Positions 53,759-62,345 are shown, counted from the first letter of the stretch. The stretch: DNA of 64,000 nt from Hyphomicrobiales bacterium (GCA_900470155.1 UBZT01000007.1:1-64000); one strand, 5' to 3'. Numbers and translations are program-made. The notes: generated by a model not told the origin, from the sequence alone.

Positions 53759-54136
53759 ATGGACAACATCAACCACGAGACGATGCGCTTCGGGCGGGTC
53801 GCTGTCATGCTGCCGGTCAAGCAGATGGCACGCGCCGAAAAATTCTACACGGAGGTTCTGGGTTTCAGCAAAACCTTCGAGAATGGCAGTCCGGTCGGCT
53901 TCATGATCTTGAAGCGGGATTCGGCTGAATTGCACCTGACCTTACAGCCCGGTTATGAAGCCGCGGACTTCAACGTCGCCCATATGATGGTCGAGAATAT
54001 CGATGCGCTGCATGACGTCATCCAGCGCAAGGGCCTGCGGGTGATCAAACGGCTGCAGAATAAGGATTACGGGCTGCGCGCCTTTGTCTTCGAAGATCCC
54101 GACGGCAATCGCATCGACGTCGGCGAACCGATCTGA
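53759..54136 (+). CDS. VOC-family protein (glyoxalase/bleomycin resistance fold)
   Basis: A 125 aa metal-binding-type VOC protein: repeats of beta-alpha-beta (VAVMLPVKQMARAEKFYTEV, LGFSKTFEN) and the C-terminal block FVFEDPDGNRIDVGEP. Function may be a lyase, dioxygenase or antibiotic binder. A 9-bp inverted pair, GTCTCGTTT (53670-53678) and AAACGAGAC (53744-53752), flanks its leader. The stretch 53467-53758 contains no other gene I can support. Confidence 0.85.
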   Translation: MDNINHETMRFGRVAVMLPVKQMARAEKFYTEVLGFSKTFENGSPVGFMILKRDSAELHLTLQPGYEAADFNVAHMMVENIDALHDVIQRKGLRVIKRLQNKDYGLRAFVFEDPDGNRIDVGEPI

Positions 54137-54181
54137 GCCGTATAGCGGTGCTGCTGGCTGTGGCGGAGGGTTCCGCCGCAG

Positions 54182-55078
54182 CTAAAGGTTCGCCTTGGCG
54201 AAGATCTCCGTCGCCCAGTCGAGGAAGACGCGCAGGCGGGCGGCGGTATGCCGGTTTTGCGGATAGACGGCCGACAGTGGCGTGGGTGAGGGCGGATGGC
54301 TCGCCAGGACCTCGACCAGCCGGCCCTCGGCAAGATCTTGTGCCAGGCGGTAGCGCGGTGCCTGGATCAGGCCGAAGCCGAGCCGGCAGAGATCCGTCAT
54401 CGTGTCGGAATTGTTGACGGTGACGCGCGAGGCGATGGGCACCAGTCTTATGTCCTTGCCATCGATGAATTCGAGCGGCATCACCTCGCCGGTGCGCGAC
54501 GAGACGAAGCCGATGCACAGATGCCCGGTCGCAAGGTCATCGAGCGTTGCCGGCATGCCATGGCGGGCAAGATAGGCGGGGCTGGCACAGGTCACTTCAC
54601 CGATCGTCGAAAGCTTGCGCGCGATCAGGCCGCTATCGGCAAGCTCTCCGGCGCGAAGGGCGCAATCGACGCCTTCGCGGACCAGATCCACCAGCCGATC
54701 GCCCTGGCCGATATGCAGATCGAGACCGGGGTAGCGATCGAGGAATTCAGGCAGATGCGGCAGGAGGAAAGTCCGCGTCAGCAGGGGATGGGCATCGATC
54801 CTGAGGATCCCGCGCGGTTTGCCATCGCGAAATGCGTTTTCGGCTTCGTCAATGTCCGAAAGAATGGCGAGGCAGCGTTGGTAGTGAACCTGCCCCTCCA
54901 GAGTCGGCGTTACATGGCGCGTTGTCCGCTCCAACAGCCGCGCGCCGAGATCGGCCTCCAACTGCTTGATCGCTTCGGTCGCCGTCGATCGTCCGAGCCC
55001 GAGATCGGCCGCCGCCGCAGAAAAACTGCGCCGCTCCACCACACGAAGAAAGAGTTGCATCCGGTCAAGTCGATCCAT
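54182..55078 (-). CDS. LysR-family transcriptional regulator
   Basis: A 298 aa protein with an N-terminal HTH (DRMQLFLRVVERRSFSAAAA, RSTATEAIKQLEADLGARLL) and a complete effector domain (GILRIDAHPLLTRTFLLPHL). Divergent from the SDR gene 103 nt away, which is its probable target. The start MDRLDRMQ is family-typical. Confidence 0.93.
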   Translation of the reverse strand: MDRLDRMQLFLRVVERRSFSAAAADLGLGRSTATEAIKQLEADLGARLLERTTRHVTPTLEGQVHYQRCLAILSDIDEAENAFRDGKPRGILRIDAHPLLTRTFLLPHLPEFLDRYPGLDLHIGQGDRLVDLVREGVDCALRAGELADSGLIARKLSTIGEVTCASPAYLARHGMPATLDDLATGHLCIGFVSSRTGEVMPLEFIDGKDIRLVPIASRVTVNNSDTMTDLCRLGFGLIQAPRYRLAQDLAEGRLVEVLASHPPSPTPLSAVYPQNRHTAARLRVFLDWATEIFAKANL

Positions 55079-55181
55079 CGCTCATTGTTCGCACCAACAG
55101 AATTATGATGTCAAGACACGGGTGATTGTTTGGAACTGGCATCGGCATATCTTCAGGCAGACAGAAACAAGGAGAGCTGCC

Positions 55182-55922
55182 ATGATCGATACTGAAACCA
55201 GGACTGCCATCGTCACCGGATCATCGAAAGGCATCGGAGCGGCGATTGCCAGACGTCTTGCCCGCGACGGATTTGCCGTCGTGGTCAATTATACAAGGGG
55301 CGCAGAGTCAGCCGCAGCCGTTGTCGGCGATATTGAAGCGGCCGGTGGCCGCGCCGTGGCGGTTCAGGCCGATATCGCCTCGATCGACGGTATGAGAGCG
55401 TTGTTCGATGCCGCCGATCAAACTTTCGGTGGTGTCGACGTGCTGGTCAACAATGCCGGCATCATGCAGCTTTCGCCGATTGCCGACACGTCGGATGAAG
55501 CCTTTGAGCGCCAGGTCGCGACCAATCTTGGCGGCGTCTTCCGCGGCATGCGCGAAGGCGCGAACCGCATCCGCCCCGGCGGCCGCATCATCAGCTTCTC
55601 GACGAGCGTGGTTGGTGTCTACCAGCCGGCCTACGGTGTCTATGCCGCAACCAAGGCGGCGGTCGAAGCCATGACCCATATCCTGGCCAAGGAACTCGGA
55701 CCCAAAGCGATCACCGTCAATGCCGTCGCGCCGGGCCCGGTCGAGACCGAACTGTTCATGAAGGGCAAGTCGGAAGACCTGGTCAACGCGATCATCGGCA
55801 TGAACCCCCTGAAGCGGCTCGGCCAGCCCGATGATATCGCCGTTGTCGTGTCCTTCCTCGCCGGCCCCGATGGCGGCTGGGTCAACGGCCAGGTGATCCG
55901 CGCCAATGGCGGCGTGGTCTGA
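55182..55922 (+). CDS. SDR-family oxidoreductase
   Basis: From ATG 55182 (GGAG 8 nt upstream) it is 246 aa. Classical SDR: TGSSKGIGAA, NNAGIM, catalytic Ser (SFSTSVVG) and YGVYAATK with Tyr and Lys. The C-terminal GPDGGWVNGQVIRANGG is typical of 3-oxoacyl-ACP-reductase-like enzymes. It is followed 42 nt later by a tautomerase gene in the same direction, likely one operon under the LysR regulator. Confidence 0.94.
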   Translation: MIDTETRTAIVTGSSKGIGAAIARRLARDGFAVVVNYTRGAESAAAVVGDIEAAGGRAVAVQADIASIDGMRALFDAADQTFGGVDVLVNNAGIMQLSPIADTSDEAFERQVATNLGGVFRGMREGANRIRPGGRIISFSTSVVGVYQPAYGVYAATKAAVEAMTHILAKELGPKAITVNAVAPGPVETELFMKGKSEDLVNAIIGMNPLKRLGQPDDIAVVVSFLAGPDGGWVNGQVIRANGGVV

Positions 55923-55964
55923 CACACGCAACCCTTCTGAGAGACAACCAAGCAGGAGAATGAA

Positions 55965-56177
55965 ATGCCGTTTGTGAACATCAAGACCCCGGAAGGGGCG
56001 CTGTCCAAGGTCCAGAAAGAGGAAATCGTCCACCGAACGACTGCCATGCTGGTGGAGTATTTGTCCGAGGCAGCACGTCCGCATACCATGGTGCTGATCG
56101 AGGAGGTCAAGGACGGCGGCTATGGTCGGGCCGATATCGTCTTCACCATCCCCGACGACTATCGCGCCGTCGACTAG
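55965..56177 (+). CDS. 4-oxalocrotonate tautomerase-family protein
   Basis: A 70 aa protein that begins MPFVNIKTPEG, so after Met removal Pro1 is the catalytic base of the tautomerase superfamily. The rest (KVQKEEIVHRTTAMLVEYLS, HTMVLIEEVKDGGYGRADIV) fits a single domain. It is coupled to the SDR gene, which suggests a joint degradation step for an enol or keto acid. AGGAG is 6 nt upstream. Confidence 0.92.
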   Translation: MPFVNIKTPEGALSKVQKEEIVHRTTAMLVEYLSEAARPHTMVLIEEVKDGGYGRADIVFTIPDDYRAVD

Positions 56178-56230
56178 GTGCGTCAGGCCGAAAAAATTCG
56201 GGCGGGGGATCGCTCCCACCGCCCGTTCCC

Positions 56231-56264
56231 CTCTTTATAGTGTCAGGTTCCGCTCTTTATAGTG
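56231..56264. repeat. 12-bp direct repeat CTCTTTATAGTG
   Basis: Two perfect copies at 56231-56242 and 56253-56264 (22 nt apart) lie in the 3' region between the tautomerase stop and the DUF2147 gene. A related string CTTATAGTG occurs at 61271-61279. It could be a repeat remnant or a site. Confidence 0.5.
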
Positions 56265-56278
56265 AGAGCGTCAGCCGA

Positions 56279-56614
56279 TCAGAGCCGCGACCAGGTCTGG
56301 CTCTTGCAAAGGACGGCGAGAACGCAGCCCTTCATCTTCAGCGAACTGCCAGAGACGGTGCCTGAACCCGAATAAGTCTTGTCGGTTTCCGGGTCGGTGA
56401 TTTCGCCGGAATAGCTGTCGCCGCTGCCCGACATCTTGCCGATCTGCTTGCCGACGAATTTGCCGGTCTTGAGCGTCACGCAGAACGCGCCGCCGCAAGG
56501 GGCGATCTCGGCCGTGGCGCCGGTTGCCGTCTTCCAGTTGCCCTCGATGGGCTCTGCCGCCTGCGCGGTGATGGCCGAAAATGCCAGCGCGGCTGCGATG
56601 ATGATGGTCCGCAT
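56279..56614 (-). CDS. Secreted DUF2147 protein
   Basis: From ATG 56614 (GGAGGAGAG upstream) it is 111 aa. Residues 1-19 are a signal peptide ending in AQA; the mature part has GNWKTATGATAEIAPCGGAF and C-terminal KGCVLAVLCKSQTW, typical of the DUF2147 family. Two Cys pairs may form disulphides. Function unknown; a periplasmic or secreted small protein. Confidence 0.9.
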   Translation of the reverse strand: MRTIIIAAALAFSAITAQAAEPIEGNWKTATGATAEIAPCGGAFCVTLKTGKFVGKQIGKMSGSGDSYSGEITDPETDKTYSGSGTVSGSSLKMKGCVLAVLCKSQTWSRL

Positions 56615-57128
56615 ATTTGATCTCTCCTCCCGAGATGATGGTGCCAGCCGTCGAGCGCGCTTGATTTCCTCCGAAATCACGGGCTCACCGGTTAAGAATT
56701 ATCTTACGCACACGTAAAGGTAAAATGCAATCCGCCGGATTTTGTCGCTGTGGACGACCCGCAAAACCGGCATTTGCGGGCTTTGATAAAAGCGTCTTCG
56801 AATTTCGTGGTGAACAATCGGTTGATTTCCAGACCTGAAGTTTTCGTAAATTTCGAGACAAATTCCTTAAAATGCAGGGCATCCGATGCTTAACAAAAAA
56901 TCAAGTTTACGAAGCATTTGTACTTTGTTTTCAGCAAATTAAGCATGCATTTTAAGCGACCATTGAAAGCCTTCCGGCATAGTCGGGTCATCAAACGAGC
57001 AGGGAAAAACCCGCCGATACCTGAAGGGTCGAAACGCCACGAAAGAAGATGGCAACGGTCCGGAAGGCGCTCCGAAAGGGGCAAAACAGGGACAGTTTAA
57101 ACCACTAGGCTAGACAGGGACAAATCCG
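56615..57128. other. 514-nt AT-richer intergenic region, no gene
   Basis: No ORF here has a convincing start and family character. The part from about 56700 to 56960 is clearly AT-richer than the genes around it, with many AAAT/TTAA runs. GATTT-CCTCCG-AAATC (56661-56676) is a short dyad and CAGGGACA occurs twice close to 57090 and 57115. It should contain the divergent promoters of the DUF2147 and Sel1-type genes; a small RNA cannot be excluded. Confidence 0.5.
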
Positions 57129-57395
57129 ATGGCACGCTTTGAAATGCGCAATTCCGAAATGGCCACAATGGGTGGCGAAACCCGGGCTGATGTCTTCTGC
57201 GACATGGGTCTGATGTACGCAACCGGTCGTGGTTGCCCGATCGATCTCGTCTCGGCACACAAGTGGCTGAACATCGCGGCGATCAAGGGATGCGAGCGCG
57301 CCGCCGAGCTGCGTGCCGATCTCGCCCAGACGATGACGAAGCCCGATCTCGCCGCAGCGCTGCGTGCTGCCCGCGAATGGATGACCATCCACTGA
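57129..57395 (+). CDS. Single Sel1-like repeat protein
   Basis: An 88 aa protein containing one Sel1/TPR-like motif (ADVFCDMGLMYATGRGCPID, LVSAHKWLNIAAIKGCERAA). Such repeats are usually tandem and mediate protein contacts; here there is just one, in a small soluble protein, which I recall in other rhizobia. The start has AGGGAC upstream. A strong terminator follows about 100 nt later. Confidence 0.85.
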   Translation: MARFEMRNSEMATMGGETRADVFCDMGLMYATGRGCPIDLVSAHKWLNIAAIKGCERAAELRADLAQTMTKPDLAAALRAAREWMTIH

Positions 57396-57497
57396 ATGCA
57401 GTTACCCCGCCTTTGGCGGTAGGACGAAAAGCACAAGAACCCTGATGCAGGGGAACGTGGCGGGGGACCTTTGGACGGGGCCAGTGCCAACACATCA

Positions 57498-57539
57498 GAA
57501 CCGCGACCGGCAGGAACAAGGCCGGCGCGGTTCTTTTTA
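57498..57539 (+). terminator. Strong rho-independent terminator
   Basis: GAACCGCG-A-CCGGC (57498-57511) pairs with GCCGG-CGCGGTTC (57521-57533), then TTTTT. It terminates the Sel1-type transcript and lies close to the convergent aminotransferase stop. Confidence 0.88.
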
Positions 57540-57556
57540 TTGCCCTGATGCCAATC

Positions 57557-58669
57557 TCAGGCGAGCGCGGCCAGCACCTTCGGCAAGGCCTCTTGCAGAA
57601 GATCCATGTCCGCCGGCAGACCCGTCGAGATGCGGATGCAGCGGTTGAGTGGCGCCACGCCGGGCATGCGGATGAAAATGCCGTACTCCATCAGCCCGTC
57701 GACGATCGCGCGCGCATAGACACCATCTCGTCCCGCATCGACCGTGACGAAATTCGTCGCGGATTGGAGCGGTTTCAGACCATTGGCCGTGGCGATGGCC
57801 GAAATCCGTGTGCGTGAGTCTGCAATGCGCGCCAGAACGTCGGCCAGGTAGCGCTGATCCTTCAGCGCGGCGAGTGCTGCTTCCGTCGAAAGCCGCGGCA
57901 TGCCGAAGTGGTTGCGGATCTTGTCGAATGCCGAGACCGTGCCGGGCGTGCCGATGCCATAGCCGACACGGGCGCCAGCAAGGCCATAGGCCTTGGAGAA
58001 TGTCCGGGTGCGGATCACGTTGGGCAGGTCGATCAGGGCATCGGCAGCCGGGATCGAGCCGGCCGGTGCCGTTTCGCTATAGGCTTCGTCCAGAATGAGC
58101 AGCGTCGTTTCCGGCAGCGCGCGGGCAAAGGCGACGATACTGTCGGCATCCCACCAACTGCCCATCGGATTATCGGGATTGGCGAAATAGACGAGCGGCG
58201 CATCCTCGGCTTTGACGGCGGCAAGCAATCCGTCGAGATCTTCGCGGTCGTTGCGGTAGGGCACTGTCACCAGGCGGCCGCCAAAGCCGTTCACATGGAA
58301 ATTGAAGGTCGGATAGCCGCCGAGCGACGTGACGACCGGCATGCCGGGCTCGATCACCAGCCGGACGATCAGGCCGAGCAGGTCGTCGATGCCTTCGCCG
58401 ATGACGAAATTCTCCGGCTTCAGCGACAGATGCGCTGCCAGCGCGGTCTTCAGCGCGTGGTTTTCCGGATCATTGTATTTCCAGATCTCGACCGATTTCT
58501 CCGCAATCGTCGCAATGACGGAAGGGGCGGGGCCGAAGCCGCTTTCATTCGCGCCGATCCGGGCTTGTACCGGCAGTCCGCGTTGGCGTTCGATGGCCTC
58601 CGGCCCAACGAAGGGTACGGTTGCCGGCAGGGTGGACGACAGGTGTGTAAAGCGAGAAAAGGCGGACAT
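57557..58669 (-). CDS. Class I/II aminotransferase (histidinol-phosphate aminotransferase-like)
   Basis: From ATG 58669 it is 370 aa. The PLP lysine is in RTFSKAYGLAGARVGYGI, the PLP Asp/Tyr in LLILDEAYSE, and the substrate Arg in RISTGLP. N-terminal ARIGANESGFGPAPSVI and YNDPENHALK match HisC-like proteins. The frame extends upstream but without family features. It could be an aromatic amino acid aminotransferase rather than HisC, because no his genes are near. Confidence 0.9.
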   Translation of the reverse strand: MSAFSRFTHLSSTLPATVPFVGPEAIERQRGLPVQARIGANESGFGPAPSVIATIAEKSVEIWKYNDPENHALKTALAAHLSLKPENFVIGEGIDDLLGLIVRLVIEPGMPVVTSLGGYPTFNFHVNGFGGRLVTVPYRNDREDLDGLLAAVKAEDAPLVYFANPDNPMGSWWDADSIVAFARALPETTLLILDEAYSETAPAGSIPAADALIDLPNVIRTRTFSKAYGLAGARVGYGIGTPGTVSAFDKIRNHFGMPRLSTEAALAALKDQRYLADVLARIADSRTRISAIATANGLKPLQSATNFVTVDAGRDGVYARAIVDGLMEYGIFIRMPGVAPLNRCIRISTGLPADMDLLQEALPKVLAALA

Positions 58670-58783
58670 GCGATGCTGGAATCCCGGGCAAAGTTTGAAC
58701 TGAGCCCACAATAGGTTTCCGCAGGACGCGCGCAAGGGCGACAACCGGCGCCAATGGCCTGCCGGGAGAAAGTTTTGCCGAAA

Positions 58784-59194
58784 TCAGCGCCCCAGGCGCG
58801 CACCGTTTCCGTTGGTGAACGGCTTCATCGGCGCATCCATCTTTTCGCCGAGCATGAAGTCGGCGCGCACGATCCGGTGCAGCATGGCTTCCGGGATCGG
58901 CCGGATGAATTTCACGCCGACCCGATTGCCGTTTCGATAGGCTTCAGCACAGCCGATGCGATCGGCAAGGCCAACGACCTGCAGGTAGTAATGGGAGGAC
59001 AGGCCGATGGTGGTTGTCATCACAAGTGCGGCGCCGCCTTGCGAAATATCCACGACTTCACAACTGCGGATCGTGATGCCGCTCAGTCCAGGGCTGACCG
59101 CCATGACCTTGGCGGGACGTTGGACATAGAAACGCTCCCATTTGCGTTCGTACATTTCCGACTTGACTGTCGCCAGATGCGTTGCGTTTTCCAT
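58784..59194 (-). CDS. PilZ-like domain protein (first of two)
   Basis: A 136 aa protein with a PilZ-type c-di-GMP fold: the DxSxxG motif is kept as VDISQGGAAL, but the RxxxR motif is altered (ERFYVQRPAK, with four residues between Arg). C-di-GMP binding may be weakened. The C-tail is short. It is next to a second similar gene on the same strand; both could be involved in motility or matrix control. Confidence 0.8.
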   Translation of the reverse strand: MENATHLATVKSEMYERKWERFYVQRPAKVMAVSPGLSGITIRSCEVVDISQGGAALVMTTTIGLSSHYYLQVVGLADRIGCAEAYRNGNRVGVKFIRPIPEAMLHRIVRADFMLGEKMDAPMKPFTNGNGARLGR

Positions 59195-59391
59195 TGTTGT
59201 TCTCGCGTTCCAAGCCCGGTGTTGCTTGCACTGTGGGTTCTAATATTTGCATTAGCGTCAAGAGGATCAGTCAAGTTTTAAGTATTTGCGCTTTCTCGAA
59301 CGGGAAGAAAACACAAAGCGAAATACTGTCTTCTAGCCACGTCGATACTCGTATCGATCCACCCAGTTGTTTTTCAGACGGAGAGCGCGAC

Positions 59392-59745
59392 TCACTGGCC
59401 CAGTTCGAAGGAAAGTCGCACGACGTGGTGCAGGAATTCTGGATCGATCAGCATGTTGAAGCCGATGGTGAGCTTCTCAGCTTCGCGGCGGATGAGCGTG
59501 CAGCCGATTTCGTCATGGATACCAAGGATCTCCAGGAAGAAGTTGCTGGGCATCGGCAGGTGTGGCGAGACCTCAAGTTCTGCGCCATGCAGGGACATCG
59601 TGCGGATCAGGCATCGCAGCGAGGTCGTGGTGCTCAGGTGATGGCCGACGAAGATGATCTTGCCCGGCCGGTCGATCCTGAATTTCTCGAAGACCTTGTC
59701 CTGCGGAATGTTCGCTTTTACGTCGGGTATCATCTGTAAGGGCAT
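59392..59745 (-). CDS. PilZ-like domain protein, degenerate (second)
   Basis: A 117 aa protein whose fold pattern resembles its neighbour (FRIDRPGKIIFVGHHL, FFLEILGIHDEIGCTLIRRE, VRLSFELG at the end). The c-di-GMP motifs are lost: Arg spacing is RIDR and the DxSxxG block reads TMSLHG. It may therefore act without c-di-GMP or in a complex with the first protein. It starts 281 nt before the ferredoxin reductase gene, divergently. Confidence 0.7.
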   Translation of the reverse strand: MPLQMIPDVKANIPQDKVFEKFRIDRPGKIIFVGHHLSTTTSLRCLIRTMSLHGAELEVSPHLPMPSNFFLEILGIHDEIGCTLIRREAEKLTIGFNMLIDPEFLHHVVRLSFELGQ

Positions 59746-59980
59746 CTCACCCTCCCTTGGCGATTTGGCACAATCCCAATTTAACGCATCTTCTTCGACG
59801 CTTTCTCAATTGGATCGTTAAAATGCATGGGAAGTGAATGTTTTGTCTTTGAACTCAGGTGCTTACACGGCTTGTCGCGGGCGGATGCGTCATCGCGGCC
59901 CTGCATCCGCTCCTTGACCGGAAATTGCCATAAAGCTACGCCTTGTTCATCGACGCGCCTCCCGTTGCGGATGTCAGGCG

Positions 59981-60014
59981 CTTTTCCTGAAGCAAGACTT
60001 TTCCTGAAACAAGA
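59981..60014 (+). repeat. 17-nt tandem repeat in the ferredoxin reductase leader
   Basis: CTTTTCCTGAAGCAAGA (59981-59997) is followed directly by CTTTTCCTGAAACAAGA (59998-60014), one mismatch. It lies just before the ribosome site (GAGG, 60016-60019) of the next gene. Confidence 0.65.
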
Positions 60015-60027
60015 CGAGGCGTGACAC

Positions 60028-61245
60028 GTGGCGGGCAGACTGGTGATCATTGGCGCAGGCCAGGCAGGATTTGCGTTGGCGGCTAAACTTCGGGCATTGA
60101 AGGAAGAGCGCCCCATCCTGCTTCTGGGTTCCGAGCCCTGCCTTCCCTATCAGCGCCCGCCGCTGTCGAAGAAATATCTGTTGGGCGAGATGAGTTTCGA
60201 TCGCCTGCTGTTTCGCCCGCAAGCCTGGTACGAGGAAAACAATGTCGAGATCCGCCTGTCGACGCCGGTAGAGGCGGTTGACCGCGAGGCCAGGACCGTT
60301 CGGCTCTTCGATGGCTCGACGATTGCTTATGAGACGCTGGTCTTTGCCACGGGTGCTACGCCGCGCCGCCTGCCGTCGCAGATCGGCGGTGATCTTGACG
60401 GTGTCTATACCGCCCGCGACAAGGCCGATGCCGATCGGCTTGCCGATGAAATGAAGGCCGGGCGACGCCTGCTGATTGTCGGCGGCGGTTACATCGGTCT
60501 TGAGGCTGCCGCCGTGGCGCGCAAACTTGGCCTGGACGTGACCTTGATAGAAATGGCCGAACGCGTGCTCGCCCGCGTTGCCGCGAAGGAAACCGCCGAT
60601 GCCATGCGCGCAATCCACCAGGCAGAGGGTGTCGTCATTCGCGAAAACACCGGCCTCAAGCGCTTGATCGGCGACGATGGACGGGTCAAGGCGGCCGAAC
60701 TGTCGGACGGCAGCGTCATCGACGTCGATCTGGTGATTGCCGGGATCGGCGTCGTGCCCAATGACCGCATTGCCGCAGAAGCCGGGATCGAAACCGCCAA
60801 CGGCATTCTCGTCGACGACATGGAGCAAAGCTCCGATCCGAACGTCTATGCCGTGGGCGATTGCGCGGTCTTCGACTGGAAGGGGCAGAAGATCCGGCTC
60901 GAGTCGGTGCAGAATGCCGTGGATCAGGCTGAGGCGGCTGCCAGCAGTCTGGCGGGCGTGGCGCTGCCCTATCGGCCGAAGCCGTGGTTCTGGTCGGATC
61001 AGTATGACGTCAAGCTGCAGATCGCCGGCTTCAATCTCGGCTATGACGAAACGGTCGTCCGCCCGGGTGCACGCGAAGGCAGCCTGTCTGTCTGGTATTT
61101 TGCCAAGGGGGACTTCATCGCAGTGGATGCGATCAATGATGCCAAGGCCTATGTTGCCGGCAAGAAACTTCTCGATCTGGGTCGAACTCCGGACAGGGCC
61201 GCGATCGCTGACCCGTCACTGGATCTCAAGACGCTGATCCTCTGA
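60028..61245 (+). CDS. FAD-dependent NAD(P)H:ferredoxin/rubredoxin reductase
   Basis: A 405 aa flavoprotein of the class that passes electrons from NADH to ferredoxins for oxygenases. The FAD loop LVIIGAGQAGFALA is at 5-18, a second Rossmann NAD motif LLIVGGGYIGLEAA at about 150, and the FAD-closing motif VYAVGDCAVFDW at about 270. The start is GTG 60028 with GAGG 9-12 nt upstream. The partner ferredoxin gene is not in the window. It could serve a P450 or ring oxygenase. Confidence 0.93.
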   Translation: MAGRLVIIGAGQAGFALAAKLRALKEERPILLLGSEPCLPYQRPPLSKKYLLGEMSFDRLLFRPQAWYEENNVEIRLSTPVEAVDREARTVRLFDGSTIAYETLVFATGATPRRLPSQIGGDLDGVYTARDKADADRLADEMKAGRRLLIVGGGYIGLEAAAVARKLGLDVTLIEMAERVLARVAAKETADAMRAIHQAEGVVIRENTGLKRLIGDDGRVKAAELSDGSVIDVDLVIAGIGVVPNDRIAAEAGIETANGILVDDMEQSSDPNVYAVGDCAVFDWKGQKIRLESVQNAVDQAEAAASSLAGVALPYRPKPWFWSDQYDVKLQIAGFNLGYDETVVRPGAREGSLSVWYFAKGDFIAVDAINDAKAYVAGKKLLDLGRTPDRAAIADPSLDLKTLIL

Positions 61246-61279
61246 CGCAGTACACGCACACTCTCTACACCTTATAGTG

Positions 61280-61321
61280 AAAAGGGGTCCCGGATTTTTC
61301 TCCGGGACCCCTTTTGTGTTT
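61280..61321 (+). terminator. Perfect 15-bp terminator hairpin
   Basis: AAAAGGGGTCCCGGA (61280-61294) pairs with TCCGGGACCCCTTTT (61301-61315), loop TTTTTC, then GTGTTTTT. It terminates the reductase transcript and, being flanked by A and T runs, may also work for the minus strand. Confidence 0.92.
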
Positions 61322-61370
61322 TTATAATAACTGTTATTTTTGACAACAAATAATGAGCAGAATCAAAGTG

Positions 61371-61386
61371 ATGGTAGCGCTATCAT
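61371..61386. repeat. Near-perfect palindrome ATGGTAGC-GCTATCAT
   Basis: A 16-bp dyad with a single mismatched pair, just after the integrase 3' end and the reductase terminator. It is in a short AT-rich stretch and could be an attachment core or regulator site. Confidence 0.4.
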
Positions 61387-61409
61387 GTCACTAACAAAAA
61401 AATGAACCG

Positions 61410-62345
61410 TTAGTTTGCGGCTGCGCGCTCCAGAACGGGAACACACATGTCGAGATCATGCGAGGCGAGGTGTGCGTATCGCATGGTCATTGTCAGGGTC
61501 TGGTGGCCAAGCCACATCTGAACGCGGCGGATGTCGATGCCGCCCTGGACCAGGCGCGAGGCGCAGGTATGGCGCAACACGTGCGGCACGACATCCTTGT
61601 CATCGCCAAGACCGATGGCGTCCTTGGCATTGTGCCAGGCGATCCGGAACCTTTGCTGGTCAATCTCTGAAAAGGGACCAGGGAAACGCCGGTCCGAGGC
61701 AGCGATTGCAGCAGCGGCCCGCTGGGTGAGGGGGACGGAACGCGAACGCCCGGATTTTGTCACCCAGAATGTGGCGCGGTGTGCATTGAGGTCACCCCAG
61801 CGAAGGTCGGTACCTTCGCTCAGGCGGGCACCGGTATCCACCAGGAATGTGCAGAAACGATAATAAAGGTCCGAATGCGCGCGGATTTCGGAAAACAGCA
61901 AGTCCTCTTCGTCTCTGTCGAGGAAGCGGATACGCCCTGCCTTTTCCTTTTCGCGCTTGAATTCGGGCAGACTGTAGACATCTCCCATTTTATACGCCTT
62001 TCGCAGCAGTTTGCTTAGGGCCGCCATCTTTCGATTGATGGTGGCGTTGCTGTTACCGCGCTTGCGCAATTTGCCAATCAATTGATCGAGCATCTCCTGG
62101 GAAAAGGTGGAGAAGCCCGGGATATCCAACATGTCATGAAGTTCGGCGATGAAATTGGTGACATTGTATTTGTGGCTGCCGTTGAGCCAGAGAATGTCGC
62201 CATATTTTGCGAACAGGGCACGCAGCGACGTGTCGCGAACTTCGAAAAGCTTGTTCGCGGTGCTGTACTGATAATGAACGGAATAGGAGGGCACTTCGAC
62301 GGCTGTGTCGAATGCCTCGCTTTTTTCCGATATCATGTTGTTCAC
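61410..62345 (-). CDS. Tyrosine recombinase/integrase
   Basis: A 311 aa site-specific recombinase. GTG 62345 has GAGG 7-10 nt upstream; ATG 62336 is the alternative. Catalytic residues of the family are visible: Arg174 (TGARLSEG), Lys197 (VTKSGRSRSVPL), His255-xx-Arg258 (PHVLRH), His281 (WLGHQT) and Tyr290 (MRYAHL). The N-terminal core-binding part (about 40-125) is present, so the protein looks whole. No excisionase, phage or plasmid gene is close by; it stands between the reductase terminator and the porin. Confidence 0.93.
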   Translation of the reverse strand: MNNMISEKSEAFDTAVEVPSYSVHYQYSTANKLFEVRDTSLRALFAKYGDILWLNGSHKYNVTNFIAELHDMLDIPGFSTFSQEMLDQLIGKLRKRGNSNATINRKMAALSKLLRKAYKMGDVYSLPEFKREKEKAGRIRFLDRDEEDLLFSEIRAHSDLYYRFCTFLVDTGARLSEGTDLRWGDLNAHRATFWVTKSGRSRSVPLTQRAAAAIAASDRRFPGPFSEIDQQRFRIAWHNAKDAIGLGDDKDVVPHVLRHTCASRLVQGGIDIRRVQMWLGHQTLTMTMRYAHLASHDLDMCVPVLERAAAN

